Source: Humibacillus xanthopallidus
Lineage (GTDB): Bacteria; Actinomycetota; Actinomycetes; Actinomycetales; Dermatophilaceae
Reading direction: 5' to 3'
Assembly (NCBI RefSeq): GCF_006717145.1
Contig: NZ_VFQF01000003.1
Coordinates: 1 to 64,000, forward strand
DNA: 64,000 nt
A program made the position numbers and the translations under genes. Below are positions 33,326 to 41,631 of the stretch, one piece after another. Under the pieces are notes generated by a model. That model saw nothing but the letters and a program-made list of their open reading frames with translations. It searched no databases and was not told where the DNA came from. Each line of letters opens with the position of its first letter. The first letter of the stretch is position 1.

Positions 33326-34348
33326 ATGAGCGAGCAGGGCACCTACGTCGAGAAGTCCTTCGAGCGCGACACGAACTACATCACGACGCGTATCACGGCC
33401 GACGGCCGCGACGGCTTCCCGGTCGAGGCGGGGCGCTACCGACTCGTCGTGGCGCGTGCGTGCCCCTGGGCGAACCGCGCCATCATCGTGCGCCGGCTGC
33501 TCGGTCTCGATCACGCGATGTCGATGGGGATCTGCGGGCCGACGCACGACAGGCGCAGCTGGACCTTCGACCTCGACCCGGGCGGTGTCGACCCGGTGCT
33601 CGGGATCCCGCGCATCCAGGACGCGTACTTCAAGCGCGACCCCGACTACCCCCGCGGGATCACCGTGCCGGCGTTCGTCGAGATCGCGACCGGAGCCGTC
33701 GTGACGAACGACTTCAAGCAGATGACCGTCGACATGGAGACGGAGTGGGCGCAGTTCCACCGCAAGGGCGCCCCGGACCTCTACCCCGAGCACCTGCGCG
33801 ACGAGATCGAGGCGGTCAGCAAGCCGATCTACACCGAGGTCAACAACGGCGTCTACCGCTGTGGCTTCGCCGGCACGCAGGAGTCGTACGACTCCGCCTA
33901 CGAACGGCTTTTCGCCCACCTCGACGTGCTGGAGGAGCGGCTGTCGACCCGGCGCTACCTCGTGGGCGACCACATCACCGAGGCCGACGTGCGGCTCTTC
34001 ACGACGCTCGTGCGCTTCGACCCCGTCTACCACGGCCACTTCAAGTGCAACCGCAACAAGCTCATCGAGATGCCGGCGCTCTGGGGCTACGCGCGCGACC
34101 TCTTCCAGACGCCCGGCTTCGGCGACACCGTCGACTTCGCCCACATCAAACGGCACTACTACATCGTGCATCGCGACGTGAACCCCACGGGCATCGTCCC
34201 GCTCGGCCCCTCGCTCGAGAGCTGGGCGAGCCCGCACGGGCGCGAGGCGCTCGGCGGGTCGCCCTTCGGTGACGGCACGCCGCCCGGGCCGCCCCGCGAG
34301 GTGGTGCCGCCGGAGCACAACCCCGTGCTCGCGATGCTCGCAGACTGA
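33326..34348 (+). CDS. Glutathionyl-hydroquinone-reductase-like (Xi-class) transferase
   Basis: 340 residues. The thioredoxin-fold N terminus carries the nucleophilic Cys46 in ACPWANRA, the CPWA signature of Xi-class enzymes; the C-terminal helical domain has YERLFAHLDVLEERLSTRRYLVGDHITEADVRLFTTLVRFDPVYHGHFKCN, also Xi-typical. E. coli YqjG reduces glutathionyl-hydroquinones. Actinobacteria of this kind use mycothiol, so a mycothiol conjugate is the likelier substrate. The start is fixed by a TAGGGT box six bases upstream (leaderless). A 16-bp hairpin follows the gene. Confidence 0.9.
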   Translation: MSEQGTYVEKSFERDTNYITTRITADGRDGFPVEAGRYRLVVARACPWANRAIIVRRLLGLDHAMSMGICGPTHDRRSWTFDLDPGGVDPVLGIPRIQDAYFKRDPDYPRGITVPAFVEIATGAVVTNDFKQMTVDMETEWAQFHRKGAPDLYPEHLRDEIEAVSKPIYTEVNNGVYRCGFAGTQESYDSAYERLFAHLDVLEERLSTRRYLVGDHITEADVRLFTTLVRFDPVYHGHFKCNRNKLIEMPALWGYARDLFQTPGFGDTVDFAHIKRHYYIVHRDVNPTGIVPLGPSLESWASPHGREALGGSPFGDGTPPGPPREVVPPEHNPVLAMLAD

Positions 34349-34360
34349 GCAGAGGTATGC

Positions 34361-34395
34361 CGCCCAGTTCCCTTGCGCTGCAAGGGAACTGGGCG
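34361..34395 (+). terminator. Perfect 16-bp hairpin terminator
   Basis: CGCCCAGTTCCCTTGC and its exact complement around a three-base loop, 13 bases after the transferase stop. GTATGCCG (34355-34362) overlaps the base of the stem. Confidence 0.8.
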
Positions 34396-34420
34396 ACGTT
34401 GCCTTGACTGCTACCCCCAC

Positions 34421-34510
34421 CCAATCGGAAGAGCACTCCGTCGTTACCAGCCGATCGAAAGAGCACTCCGTCGTAGCGGGCCGATCGAATGAGCGCCCCG
34501 CCCCACGCGT
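34421..34510. repeat. Three tandem 30-bp units with core ATCGAAAGAGCACTCCGTCG
   Basis: Units start at 34421, 34451 and 34481 with exact 30-base period: CC(A/G)ATCG(G/A)A(A/T)GAGC followed by ACTCCGTCG in the first two and a diverged tail in the third. It sits in the gap between convergent genes. Related elements occur near 13.4 and 53.4 kb. Confidence 0.85.
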
Positions 34511-34555
34511 ATCGCTCTCTCGATTCCCGAGGTATGCCTGCCGCTGGACTCGGGA

Positions 34556-35374
34556 TCAGGAGCGGTAGAACTCCGCGAGGGCCGGCGCCAGCACGGGCGC
34601 GGGCACCTCGTGGAAGGCGCCCGGCAGCTCGACCGCCCGGGCCTGCGGCAGCGCGTCGGCGAGCACCTGAGCGGAGTCGTGCAGCCACGGCATCGCCGTG
34701 CCGCTGCTGCACACCGCGAGGAACGGCACGGAGACCTTCGCCAGGGTCTCGGTCGGCAACCCCTGCTCGTCCCCGCCGAGACACAGCCCGTCGTACTTCA
34801 GCGTGTAGGTCATCGCGAGCATCGGCTCCCACATCGGCGTGCCGACCATGCCGTCGACCATCTCGTCGGGCATGCCGACGACCTCGTGGTTGAAGTAGCG
34901 CAGGATGCCCTCACGGTCCCCTGCCGCCTCGAAGCGCTCGAGCGTGCCGATGTAGTCGTCGGGTGCGGGAGGCCACGACTGGCTGCGATAGGGCACCTCG
35001 ATGGCCGAACCCTTGTCGACCGGCGCCCCCGCCGCGAGGGCCTCGATGACGAGTGCGCCACCGGACGAGACTCCGAAGACGTATGCAGGAGAGCCGGATT
35101 CGCGGTTCGCCTCGATCACGGCGGTGAGGTCCTCGATCTCGCGCTGCACGGCATATGGCTGGGTGTCACCGGTGTGACCCCGGCCTCGCCGGTCGTAGGT
35201 GACACCGGTGAAGCCCTCCTCGGAGAGGCTCTTGGCGAGGTCGCGAAGGGCGCCGCGATCGCAGAAGGCCCCTCCGACCAGAGCGACGACCGGCCCCGAT
35301 CCGTAGCGCTCGTAGGCGATGGTCGTGCCGTCGGTCGAGGTGGTCTGCTCCACCGTGCTGGTCTGCGTGGTCAT
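34556..35374 (-). CDS. Alpha/beta hydrolase
   Basis: 272 residues. Nucleophile elbow VFGVSSGGALVIEAL (Ser about residue 103), oxyanion region VALVGGAFCDRGAL, acidic residue in the VPFLAVCSSGTAMPW segment and catalytic His in LPGAFHEVPAPVLAP. The canopy is helical. The ATG at 35374 follows GGAGGAGTGACAG, a good ribosome site. Substrate unknown; no operon partner (the phosphodiesterase gene ends 94 bases upstream). Confidence 0.88.
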   Translation of the reverse strand: MTTQTSTVEQTTSTDGTTIAYERYGSGPVVALVGGAFCDRGALRDLAKSLSEEGFTGVTYDRRGRGHTGDTQPYAVQREIEDLTAVIEANRESGSPAYVFGVSSGGALVIEALAAGAPVDKGSAIEVPYRSQSWPPAPDDYIGTLERFEAAGDREGILRYFNHEVVGMPDEMVDGMVGTPMWEPMLAMTYTLKYDGLCLGGDEQGLPTETLAKVSVPFLAVCSSGTAMPWLHDSAQVLADALPQARAVELPGAFHEVPAPVLAPALAEFYRS

Positions 35375-35468
35375 CTGTCACTCCTCCGGGCTGGCCCGCT
35401 GGTCGGGCTCTCATGTCCTCGTCGAACGACGGTGGTCGGCTTCGACACGTCGAGCTCGAATCTTCTCT

Positions 35469-36365
35469 TCAGGTGCGTTTGCGCGAGAAGACCTCGCGCT
35501 GCTGCTCCGTCGGCACCGTCGCCATGTAGTCCATGACCGCCTCACTGAGAGCCGGCCAGGTCTCGTGCTGGCTGACCGGCACCACCGTCGCGACGACCTC
35601 GTCGGCGTGGATCTCGACGAGGTTCCACGACTGCGGGCCGTCCACGCCCATGAGCAGCTCCCGCGGAGCGCCCACGTCGTCGACATAGCTCACTCCCCCG
35701 GCGACCATGACCGGCACCGAGCCGAGCATCCCGAAGCTCGTGACGTGCAGGTGCCCACTGAGCACCGCCCGGACGTCCGTGCCCTCGACGACCTCGCGCA
35801 GGCGGTCGACGTCGTCGAAGTCGAGCAGCTGCATGACCGGGGAGCGGTAGGTGATGGGCGCATGATGGATGACGAGGATCGTGCCGTGGTCAGCCTGTGT
35901 CGTGAGTTCCTTCGCGAGCCAAGCGTATTGGTCGTCAGAGAAGCCGCCGTGGTGGTAGCCCGGAACGGCTGAGTCGATCGTGATGATGCGCAGGCCGCGG
36001 ACGGTGGTGACCCGATCCTGAGGTGCATCGTCATCCACGCCGAAGAGCACCGTGGCCAGCGGCCGGCGCTCGTCGTGGTTGCCACCGGTGACCACGAGCT
36101 CGCAGCCGAGACGCTCGACGACCGGGCCGACGAGCTCGAGGAGCAGCTCGTAGGCGGCGGGCTCGCCGCTGTCGGCGAGGTCGCCGGAGATGACGAGGGC
36201 ATCGATCGCCTCGCTGCAGGACTCGACCCGCTCGAGGCCCCGCCGGAGCTGCTCCGCGGTGTCGATGCGGCCGGCGAGCCGCCCGCCCCGCGACCCGAGC
36301 AGGTGTGGGTCGGACAGGTGGGCGATGACGTGCGTGGGGGCGGGCCGACCGCCGCTCAGGGCCAT
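35469..36365 (-). CDS. Metallophosphoesterase, CpdA-like cyclic nucleotide phosphodiesterase
   Basis: 298 residues. All calcineurin-like metal motifs are present: IAHLSDPHLLG (DxH), LVISGDLADSG (GDxxD), VVTGGNHDERR (GNHD), VIHHAPI and AVLSGHLHVTSFG (GHxH). This arrangement is that of class III cyclic-nucleotide phosphodiesterases (CpdA, Rv0805 group). TAAGGT lies exactly six bases before the ATG, so a leaderless transcript is likely. Divergent from the deazaflavin-type reductase gene. Confidence 0.9.
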   Translation of the reverse strand: MALSGGRPAPTHVIAHLSDPHLLGSRGGRLAGRIDTAEQLRRGLERVESCSEAIDALVISGDLADSGEPAAYELLLELVGPVVERLGCELVVTGGNHDERRPLATVLFGVDDDAPQDRVTTVRGLRIITIDSAVPGYHHGGFSDDQYAWLAKELTTQADHGTILVIHHAPITYRSPVMQLLDFDDVDRLREVVEGTDVRAVLSGHLHVTSFGMLGSVPVMVAGGVSYVDDVGAPRELLMGVDGPQSWNLVEIHADEVVATVVPVSQHETWPALSEAVMDYMATVPTEQQREVFSRKRT

Positions 36366-36371
36366 GCAGCC

Positions 36372-36377
36372 ACCTTA
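36372..36377 (-). promoter_or_regulatory. -10 element (TAAGGT) of phosphodiesterase gene
   Basis: Minus-strand TAAGGT followed by six bases and ATG at 36365; predicted leaderless promoter. Confidence 0.55.
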
Positions 36378-36407
36378 GGCGTGGCAGGGTGGAGGAAGGA
36401 TGTTGCG

Positions 36408-36809
36408 ATGCCCGTGCCGCAGGCGGTGACGAAGGTCAACAAGGCTGTGCTCAACAAGGGGCTGCGCCATCTGGCCGGTCACGGCTGGTTCGTCGAGCTC
36501 GAACATCGCGGCAGACGGTCCGGGCGTGTGTTCCGCGTGCCGCTCATGGCCTTCGACGGTGCCGACGTGGTCACCATCGCGCTCACCTACGGCCGGGGCG
36601 TCGACTGGCTGGCGAACCTCCGGTCCGCCGGCGGCGGGAGGATGCACCTGCGCGGAGAGCTGCTGACGCTGGGCGCCCCGCGTGACCTGCCGCCCGCCGA
36701 GGGCCTTGCCCGTATGCCGCAGCCGCCCCGGACGATGCTGCCGTTGCTGGGCTGCGAGGACTGGGTGGAGCTGCCCGTGCTCGAGCGCACGCCGTGGCGC
36801 GGGTGGTGA
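36408..36809 (+). CDS. Deazaflavin (F420)-dependent nitroreductase family protein
   Basis: 133 residues. Split-barrel pattern of the Ddn/F420H2-dependent quinone reductase family: VELEHRGRRSGRVFRVPLMAF (strand, turn and phosphate-binding basic residues), VTIALTYGRGVDWLANLRSAGGGRMHLRG (W-L-x-N-L motif), ending TPWRGW. Members reduce quinones or nitro compounds with F420H2; FMN-binding relatives cannot be excluded. The ATG at 36408 follows GGAGGAAGG. A GTATGCCG copy at 36712 encodes Arg-Met-Pro. Confidence 0.8.
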   Translation: MPVPQAVTKVNKAVLNKGLRHLAGHGWFVELEHRGRRSGRVFRVPLMAFDGADVVTIALTYGRGVDWLANLRSAGGGRMHLRGELLTLGAPRDLPPAEGLARMPQPPRTMLPLLGCEDWVELPVLERTPWRGW

Positions 36810-36840
36810 CGAGGGCTGACCGCCGACCCGGTGGATGCAC

Positions 36841-37701
36841 TCAGTGACGGCGCTGGCAGTTGGCGCACCAGTAGAGCCGCCGGCCGGCGATCTCCCTCTC
36901 GCGCACCGTCTTGCCACAGCGAGGGCAGGCCTGCCCCGTTCGCTTGTAGACGGCGAAGCGACGCTCGAAGTGGGCCCCCAGGCGCTCCCCCGTCGACTCG
37001 TGGGTGATTGCTGTCGCCGACCCGTCGGCGACCATGAGCTGCGCCTCCTCCACCTGGTCGTCGACGGTGAGGATCTGCGAGAAGGCGACTCCGAGGGGCA
37101 GGAGGTCGACGAGGTCGGCCCAGATCAGCTCCCACGTCGCACGTTTGAGCTGCGTGCCCAAGGTGAACGGGTTGGTGCGGTGACGGTGCAGCACCTCGCA
37201 CCGATAGACGTTGCCCACGCCGGCGAGGACCGACTGGTCCATCAGCAGCTCCGCGATCGTCTTGCGCCGCAGTTGGATGCGCTCCCAGGCGCGGTTGCCG
37301 TCCGCAGCCGGGTCGAGCGGGTCGGGGCCGAGGGCGGCCTCGATCGCAGCGACCTCGGGGTCGTCGATCAGCTCGCAGGTGATGGGGCCGCGCAGGTCTG
37401 CGACATAGTCGTCGTTGAGCAGACGCAGGCGCAGGGCTCCGCGGGGCTCGACCGGCGGACGGCCGGCCAGAGGCTTGACCGGGAAGGAGCCGATGAGTCC
37501 GAGGTGCACGTGCAGGATCTCGTCCGGGAACTCGACGAAGAGGTGCTTGCCCACCGCCCGGGCGAGCTGGACGACCTCGCCGTCGAGGCGCCGTGCTTCG
37601 TCGGCGAAACGCCCCTGTGGGCTCGTCGCCTCCACCGGTCGACCGCCGAACGCGCGACCGAGCCGGCCGGCGAGGGCATGGATCGTATGTCCCTCAGGCA
37701 C
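36841..37701 (-). CDS. Fpg/Nei family DNA glycosylase (endonuclease VIII, Nei2-like)
   Basis: 286 residues. The mature N terminus PEGHTIHALAGRLG holds the catalytic Pro1 and Glu2; Lys in AVGKHLFVEF; helix-two-turn-helix around LLMDQSVLAGVGNVYRCEVL; C-terminal zinc finger CPRCGKTVRE ... YWCANCQRRH. It removes oxidised bases and nicks DNA (base excision repair). The GTG at 37701 is chosen because it places Pro directly after the initiator. No ribosome site stands out; parB ends upstream in the same direction, 48 bases before the start codon. Confidence 0.93.
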   Translation of the reverse strand: MPEGHTIHALAGRLGRAFGGRPVEATSPQGRFADEARRLDGEVVQLARAVGKHLFVEFPDEILHVHLGLIGSFPVKPLAGRPPVEPRGALRLRLLNDDYVADLRGPITCELIDDPEVAAIEAALGPDPLDPAADGNRAWERIQLRRKTIAELLMDQSVLAGVGNVYRCEVLHRHRTNPFTLGTQLKRATWELIWADLVDLLPLGVAFSQILTVDDQVEEAQLMVADGSATAITHESTGERLGAHFERRFAVYKRTGQACPRCGKTVREREIAGRRLYWCANCQRRH

Positions 37702-37749
37702 GGTGACCCCTCGCAGTACGAGGAGGGGTCGCCGTCGAGCTCAAGGGCT

Positions 37750-38940
37750 TCAGCGCTGCTCCTCGATGCCCATGAGGCCCATGATGCGGCGCAGGTCCTC
37801 GATCGAGGCGAACTCGACCGTGATCTTGCCCTTGCGCTGACCCAGAGCGATGTTGACCCGGGTCTCCAGGTGGTCCGAGAGGTTCGACGTGAAGTCGTCG
37901 AGCTGGGGGTGGCGGCTGCCGGCGCGCGGGCGACGAGGCTTGGCCGGCGTGGTGTCGTCACCGAGTGAGACGAGCTCCTCGACGGTGCGCACCGACAGCC
38001 CCTCCGCGACGATGCGCTGAGCCATCCGCTCCATGGCGGCGCCGTCGCTCAGGCCGAGCAGGGCGCGGGCGTGTCCGGCGCTCAGCACTCCGGCCGCCAC
38101 GCGCCGCTGCACCAGGGGCGGCAGCTTGAGCAGGCGCAGCGTGTTGGAGATCTGCGGGCGGGAGCGGCCGATGCGCGTTGCGAGCTCCTCGTGGGAGCAG
38201 CCGAAGTCGTCGAGGAGCTGCTGGTAGGCAGCAGCCTCCTCGAGCGGGTTGAGCTGGCTGCGGTGAAGGTTCTCGAGGAGGGCATCGCGCAGCAGGTCGT
38301 CGTCGTGGGTGTCCTTGATGATCGCGGGGATGACCGCGAGGCCCGCCTCACGCGTCGCTCGCAAACGACGCTCGCCCATGATGAGCTCGAACCGGCGACC
38401 CTCGGCCGCTTCGAGCTCCCCCTCGGCGATGCGGCGCACGACGACCGGCTGTAGGACGCCGATCTCGCGGATCGAGTGCACCAGCTCGGCGAGCTGGTCC
38501 TCGTCGAAGACGGTGCGCGGCTGCTTGGGGTTGGGGCGGATCGAGTCCACGGGCAGCTCGGCGAACTCTGCGCCCGGCACCGGCGCCAGGACCGGACCTG
38601 CGTCCACGTCGGGCGTGACGTCGACCTGCGTGTCAGTCTCGCCGGCGTTCGGGCTGACCGGAGCGCCCGGGCTGCCGTCGGCGGGGGTACCAACCGAGCT
38701 GCGGGCCGAGCCGTCACTCTGACCCTGGCCGTCTCCCCCGGCGATGTCGCCGTGCTCGCCCGCTTCGTGCACAGGTCCGGGCGGCTCCTCGGTGAGCGTG
38801 GTCGTGCCACCAGCCTGCCCAGCCTCGGGCCGCTTCTGCTCGGTGAAGAAGACGTCGACAGGTCGGTTCGCGCCGCCGCTCGGTGCGCTCGGGATGAGTG
38901 CCCCAAGGCCTCGACCCAGTGCTCGCCGCTTCTCTGCCAT
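37750..38940 (-). CDS. parB: Chromosome-partitioning protein ParB
   Basis: 396 residues. N-terminal [14 protein letters not shown] (ParA-contact motif), a long acidic linker (about residues 30-130), then the CTPase domain with [17 protein letters not shown], arginine box [13 protein letters not shown] and [21 protein letters not shown], a helix-turn-helix ([23 protein letters not shown]) and a C-terminal dimerisation domain ([31 protein letters not shown]). It loads at the parS sites just upstream and spreads as a CTP-bound clamp. parA is upstream, with a 381-base gap between them. Confidence 0.97.
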   Translation of the reverse strand: MAEKRRALGRGLGALIPSAPSGGANRPVDVFFTEQKRPEAGQAGGTTTLTEEPPGPVHEAGEHGDIAGGDGQGQSDGSARSSVGTPADGSPGAPVSPNAGETDTQVDVTPDVDAGPVLAPVPGAEFAELPVDSIRPNPKQPRTVFDEDQLAELVHSIREIGVLQPVVVRRIAEGELEAAEGRRFELIMGERRLRATREAGLAVIPAIIKDTHDDDLLRDALLENLHRSQLNPLEEAAAYQQLLDDFGCSHEELATRIGRSRPQISNTLRLLKLPPLVQRRVAAGVLSAGHARALLGLSDGAAMERMAQRIVAEGLSVRTVEELVSLGDDTTPAKPRRPRAGSRHPQLDDFTSNLSDHLETRVNIALGQRKGKITVEFASIEDLRRIMGLMGIEEQR

Positions 38941-39059
38941 GCCAACCCCTTGCTGTCCCGCTGGTGGTGACGCGGCCATCGCGCCCCGGGTCAGTCTAGG
39001 CGCAGCGAGGAGGGGGTTCGTGACGCCACGAGGGCGCCGTCACCGCGTCGATGGGTGCG

Positions 39060-39075
39060 TGTTTCACGTGAAACA
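39060..39075. promoter_or_regulatory. parS site 1
   Basis: Perfect 16-bp palindrome TGTTTCACGTGAAACA, the universal ParB-binding site. Confidence 0.97.
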
Positions 39076-39084
39076 CCGAGGCCA

Positions 39085-39100
39085 TGTTTCACGTGAAACA
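39085..39100. promoter_or_regulatory. parS site 2
   Basis: Perfect TGTTTCACGTGAAACA, nine bases after site 1. Confidence 0.97.
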
Positions 39101-39180
39101 GGGCCCCGGTGTCGGTGGTGCGCGGGGAGCCACTACTGCAGCTCAGCACGTGCTCACGGCGCGTTGGTGACGGTCCACCC

Positions 39181-39196
39181 TGTTTCACGTGAAACA
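39181..39196. promoter_or_regulatory. parS site 3
   Basis: Perfect TGTTTCACGTGAAACA upstream of parB. Confidence 0.97.
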
Positions 39197-39321
39197 TCCG
39201 CCCCAAGGGTGCGGGAGATTCTTGGTGTGACCGAGCCCTCGATGGAGAGTTGGCGGCGTTGTGGAGGGCTCTTGAACAGGTTGTGGAGCGGGGTTGTGAA
39301 CGGGGTTGTGGAGGAAGACTG

Positions 39322-40578
39322 TTACTGCGGACCCGACGCGCCGCGGTCCGCGATCTCTCCGGCGGCCTCGAGGTAGGCCAGAGCGCCACTGCTTGCCGGG
39401 TCGTAGGTCATCACGGTCTCACCGAAGCTCGGCGCCTCCGACACGCGCACCGACCGCGGCACCGTCGTGCGCAGGACCTCCTCGGGGAAGTGTTCGCGCA
39501 CCTCCTCGGCGACCTGGGCCGACAGTCGGGTGCGCCCGTCGTACATCGTCAGCAGGATCGTCGAGACGTGCAGTGGCGGGTTGAGGTGGGCCCGGACGAG
39601 CTCGATGTTCTTGAGGAGCTGCGAGAGGCCCTCGAGGGCGTAGTACTCGCACTGGATCGGGATGAAGACCTCGCTCGCGGCCACCATGGCGTTAACCGTC
39701 AGCAGTCCGAGGCTGGGTGGGCAGTCGATGAGGATGTAGTCGTAGGCGTGCCCGGTGGTTGCGGCTGCCGCGATCGCACGCTGGAGGCGGGACTCGCGTG
39801 CGACGAGCGAGACCAGCTCGATCTCGGCGCCGGCCAGGTCGATGGTCGCCGGCGCACAGAACAGGCCCGGCACCGTGGTGCACGGCTGCACAACCTCGAG
39901 CAGTGGCGCGCCGTCGACGAGCACGTCGTAGATCGACGGCACTTCCGCGTGGTGGTCGATCCCCAGCGCGGTGCTCGCATTGCCCTGAGGGTCGAGGTCG
40001 ATCACGAGCACCTGGAGGCCGGCCTGGGCCATGGCCGCGGCCACGTTCACGGTGGTGGTCGTCTTGCCCACGCCACCCTTCTGGTTGGCGACTGTCAGCA
40101 CCCTCGGCACCGCGGGCTTGGGGAAGGGTCGACCGGTCAGCTGGATCCGCCGACGTGCGTTGTCGGCAAGGTCGCGGGCCAGCGGGGTGTCGTCACCTGC
40201 GTCGGGGATGGCCGCCGCGAGCGCATCTCGATCCCCTGCCGACGGCCCCTCGACGCGAGGCGCGGGGACGGCTTGAGTCACTTCGTCCACAGTGTTGTCC
40301 CCAGCCCCGAGGTCCGTAGTTTCATGCTCAAAAACCGGCTCTCCGGTCAAGTTGTCCACTGCGTTGTCCACAGGCAAGTGACGATCCACACGCTGCTGGA
40401 CCTGGGCTGGGGACGCCGTCTCGACGGCCCCCTCCGGGGCGGCCACGTCGTCCGCCCCGCCGGCCTCGTCGTCTGTTTCACGTGAAACCTTGAGCATCCT
40501 CGCCAGCCAGCCGAGGCGCCGGTGCTCTGGCGTCGGCTCGGGTTCCGAGGGCCAACCGAGGCTGGTCGACAGGGTCAC
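39322..40578 (-). CDS. parA: Chromosome-partitioning ATPase ParA (Soj)
   Basis: 418 residues. The deviant Walker A is NQKGGVGKTTTTVNVAAAMA at about residue 165; ALGIDHHA, IDCPPSLGLLTVNAM (Walker B) and the C-terminal ALAYLEAAGEI complete the family pattern. It moves ParB-parS complexes using ATP. The N-terminal extension of about 155 acidic and proline-containing residues is unusually long for ParA; a parS site is embedded in it, read as VSRET. The GTG at 40578 has GGAGG nine bases upstream; a later start (for example the ATG of MLKVSRET) is possible. Confidence 0.95.
   Translation of the reverse strand: MTLSTSLGWPSEPEPTPEHRRLGWLARMLKVSRETDDEAGGADDVAAPEGAVETASPAQVQQRVDRHLPVDNAVDNLTGEPVFEHETTDLGAGDNTVDEVTQAVPAPRVEGPSAGDRDALAAAIPDAGDDTPLARDLADNARRRIQLTGRPFPKPAVPRVLTVANQKGGVGKTTTTVNVAAAMAQAGLQVLVIDLDPQGNASTALGIDHHAEVPSIYDVLVDGAPLLEVVQPCTTVPGLFCAPATIDLAGAEIELVSLVARESRLQRAIAAAATTGHAYDYILIDCPPSLGLLTVNAMVAASEVFIPIQCEYYALEGLSQLLKNIELVRAHLNPPLHVSTILLTMYDGRTRLSAQVAEEVREHFPEEVLRTTVPRSVRVSEAPSFGETVMTYDPASSGALAYLEAAGEIADRGASGPQ
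40474..40489. promoter_or_regulatory. parS site 4, inside parA
   Basis: TGTTTCACGTGAAACC, one base off at the edge, within the N-terminal extension of parA. Confidence 0.92.
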
Positions 40579-40605
40579 TGGAAGGGCACCTCCGCAAGAG
40601 GGGGA

Positions 40606-40641
40606 CGTGACCCGACCCTAGCCGGGTCGGCCAGGGTCACG
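40606..40641. terminator. Hairpin between rsmG and parA
   Basis: CGTGACCC pairs with GGGTCACG, enclosing CCGACCC/GGGTCGG, in the 97-base gap between the rsmG stop and the parA start. It could be a terminator or processing site. Confidence 0.5.
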
Positions 40642-40675
40642 CGATGGTCAGTCCGGGTGGGTGGGACAAAGGTCA

Positions 40676-41587
40676 TCAGGAGCCGCGGCGTTCTCCACCG
40701 GGCGCGGCTGGGCCACGCCGGGTGCCGCCGTGTTGGGCACTGCGTCGGTCACGGGGTCGATCACTGCGTCGCCGGGCCGAGCCGGCGCTGCTCGGTGGCC
40801 GCGAGCGGAAGCGTCGTCGATCGAGGTGGTCACCGATAGTGACGGTGATGAGCCGCGTGGGTTCGTCGAGCACGTCCACGCCCAGCTCCAGCACCGAGGC
40901 GTCCACGGCGCCCAGCCTGGTGAGTGCGGTGCGCGCCTGGTTGAGCTCGTCATGGGCCTTGGACCCCTTGAGGGCCAGCAGCGTGCCCCGGGGCTGGAGC
41001 AGCGGCAGCGTCCACTCGGCGAGCTGCACGATGGTCGAGACGGCTCGAGCGGTCACCCAGGGAGCGCTGATGCGGTCCCAGAGCGACTCTGCGCGAGCGG
41101 TGTGGACCGTGACGTTCGTCAGGCCCAGCTCGGCCACGGTGCCGGACAGCCAACCGGTGCGGCGCGCCAGTGGTTCGACGAGGTGCAGGTGCAGGTCCGG
41201 GCGCGCGATGGCGAGCGCCAGACCTGGCAGGCCCGCGCCACTGCCGACATCGATGACGTCCTGGACCTGGTCGCGCCTCGGAATCGCAAGATGGGCAATG
41301 GCGCAGTTGAGGACGTGCCGGTCCCACAGCCGGGGTGCCTCCCTCGGCCCGATGAGTCCGTGGCTGATCCCTGTGTCGGCCAGTACTCGCACGAACTCCT
41401 CAGCCAGGGCCAACCGGTCCCCGAAGACGACGCCGGCTGCCGGGGGCGTCGGTGGAACGGCCACCTCCGGCTCCCCGGACCCTCCACCAGGACGGTCGCT
41501 CGGAGCGCCATCGTGCCCCTGAGTCACGAGCAGGCTCCCGCTGGCAGCGACCGGATGGGGGTGCCCGACGGGACGAGCGTCGAGCAC
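40676..41587 (-). CDS. rsmG: 16S rRNA (guanine527-N7)-methyltransferase RsmG
   Basis: 303 residues, longer than the usual 205-245. Core: LAEEFVRVLADTGISHGLIGPREAPRLWDRHVLNCA, SAM motif VIDVGSGAGLPGLALAIARPDLHLHLVEPLARRTGWL, and VTARAVSTIVQLAEWTLPLLQPRGTLLALKG. It methylates G527 of 16S rRNA; loss gives low-level streptomycin resistance. Extra length comes from about 50 N-terminal residues (start uncertain: GTG 41587 or 41527) and an Arg/Ser-rich tail of about 50 residues. parS site 5 lies ten bases upstream of the 41587 start. Confidence 0.93.
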   Translation of the reverse strand: MLDARPVGHPHPVAASGSLLVTQGHDGAPSDRPGGGSGEPEVAVPPTPPAAGVVFGDRLALAEEFVRVLADTGISHGLIGPREAPRLWDRHVLNCAIAHLAIPRRDQVQDVIDVGSGAGLPGLALAIARPDLHLHLVEPLARRTGWLSGTVAELGLTNVTVHTARAESLWDRISAPWVTARAVSTIVQLAEWTLPLLQPRGTLLALKGSKAHDELNQARTALTRLGAVDASVLELGVDVLDEPTRLITVTIGDHLDRRRFRSRPPSSAGSARRRSDRPRDRRSAQHGGTRRGPAAPGGERRGS

Positions 41588-41596
41588 ACCGTCCCG

Positions 41597-41612
41597 TGTT
41601 TCACGTGAAACG
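41597..41612. promoter_or_regulatory. parS site 5
   Basis: TGTTTCACGTGAAACG in the gap between jag and rsmG; one edge base differs from the consensus. Confidence 0.93.
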
Positions 41613-41631
41613 TACCCGCCGGTCGAGGTCG

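Larger units (their letters stand above)
38941..39321. other. parB-parA intergenic region with three parS sites
   Basis: 381 bases without a gene, containing parS at 39060, 39085 and 39181. The first two are only 25 bases apart. The end near parA carries three GGGTTGTG-type repeats of no clear function. No GTATGCCG motif is present. Confidence 0.85.

Noticed and set aside
39240-39318. Repeated GGTTGTGGA / GGGTTGTGAA words near the parA stop, possible DnaA boxes
   Set aside because: They lack the TGTGGA(T/C)AA pattern and sit far from dnaA; probably a simple repeat.
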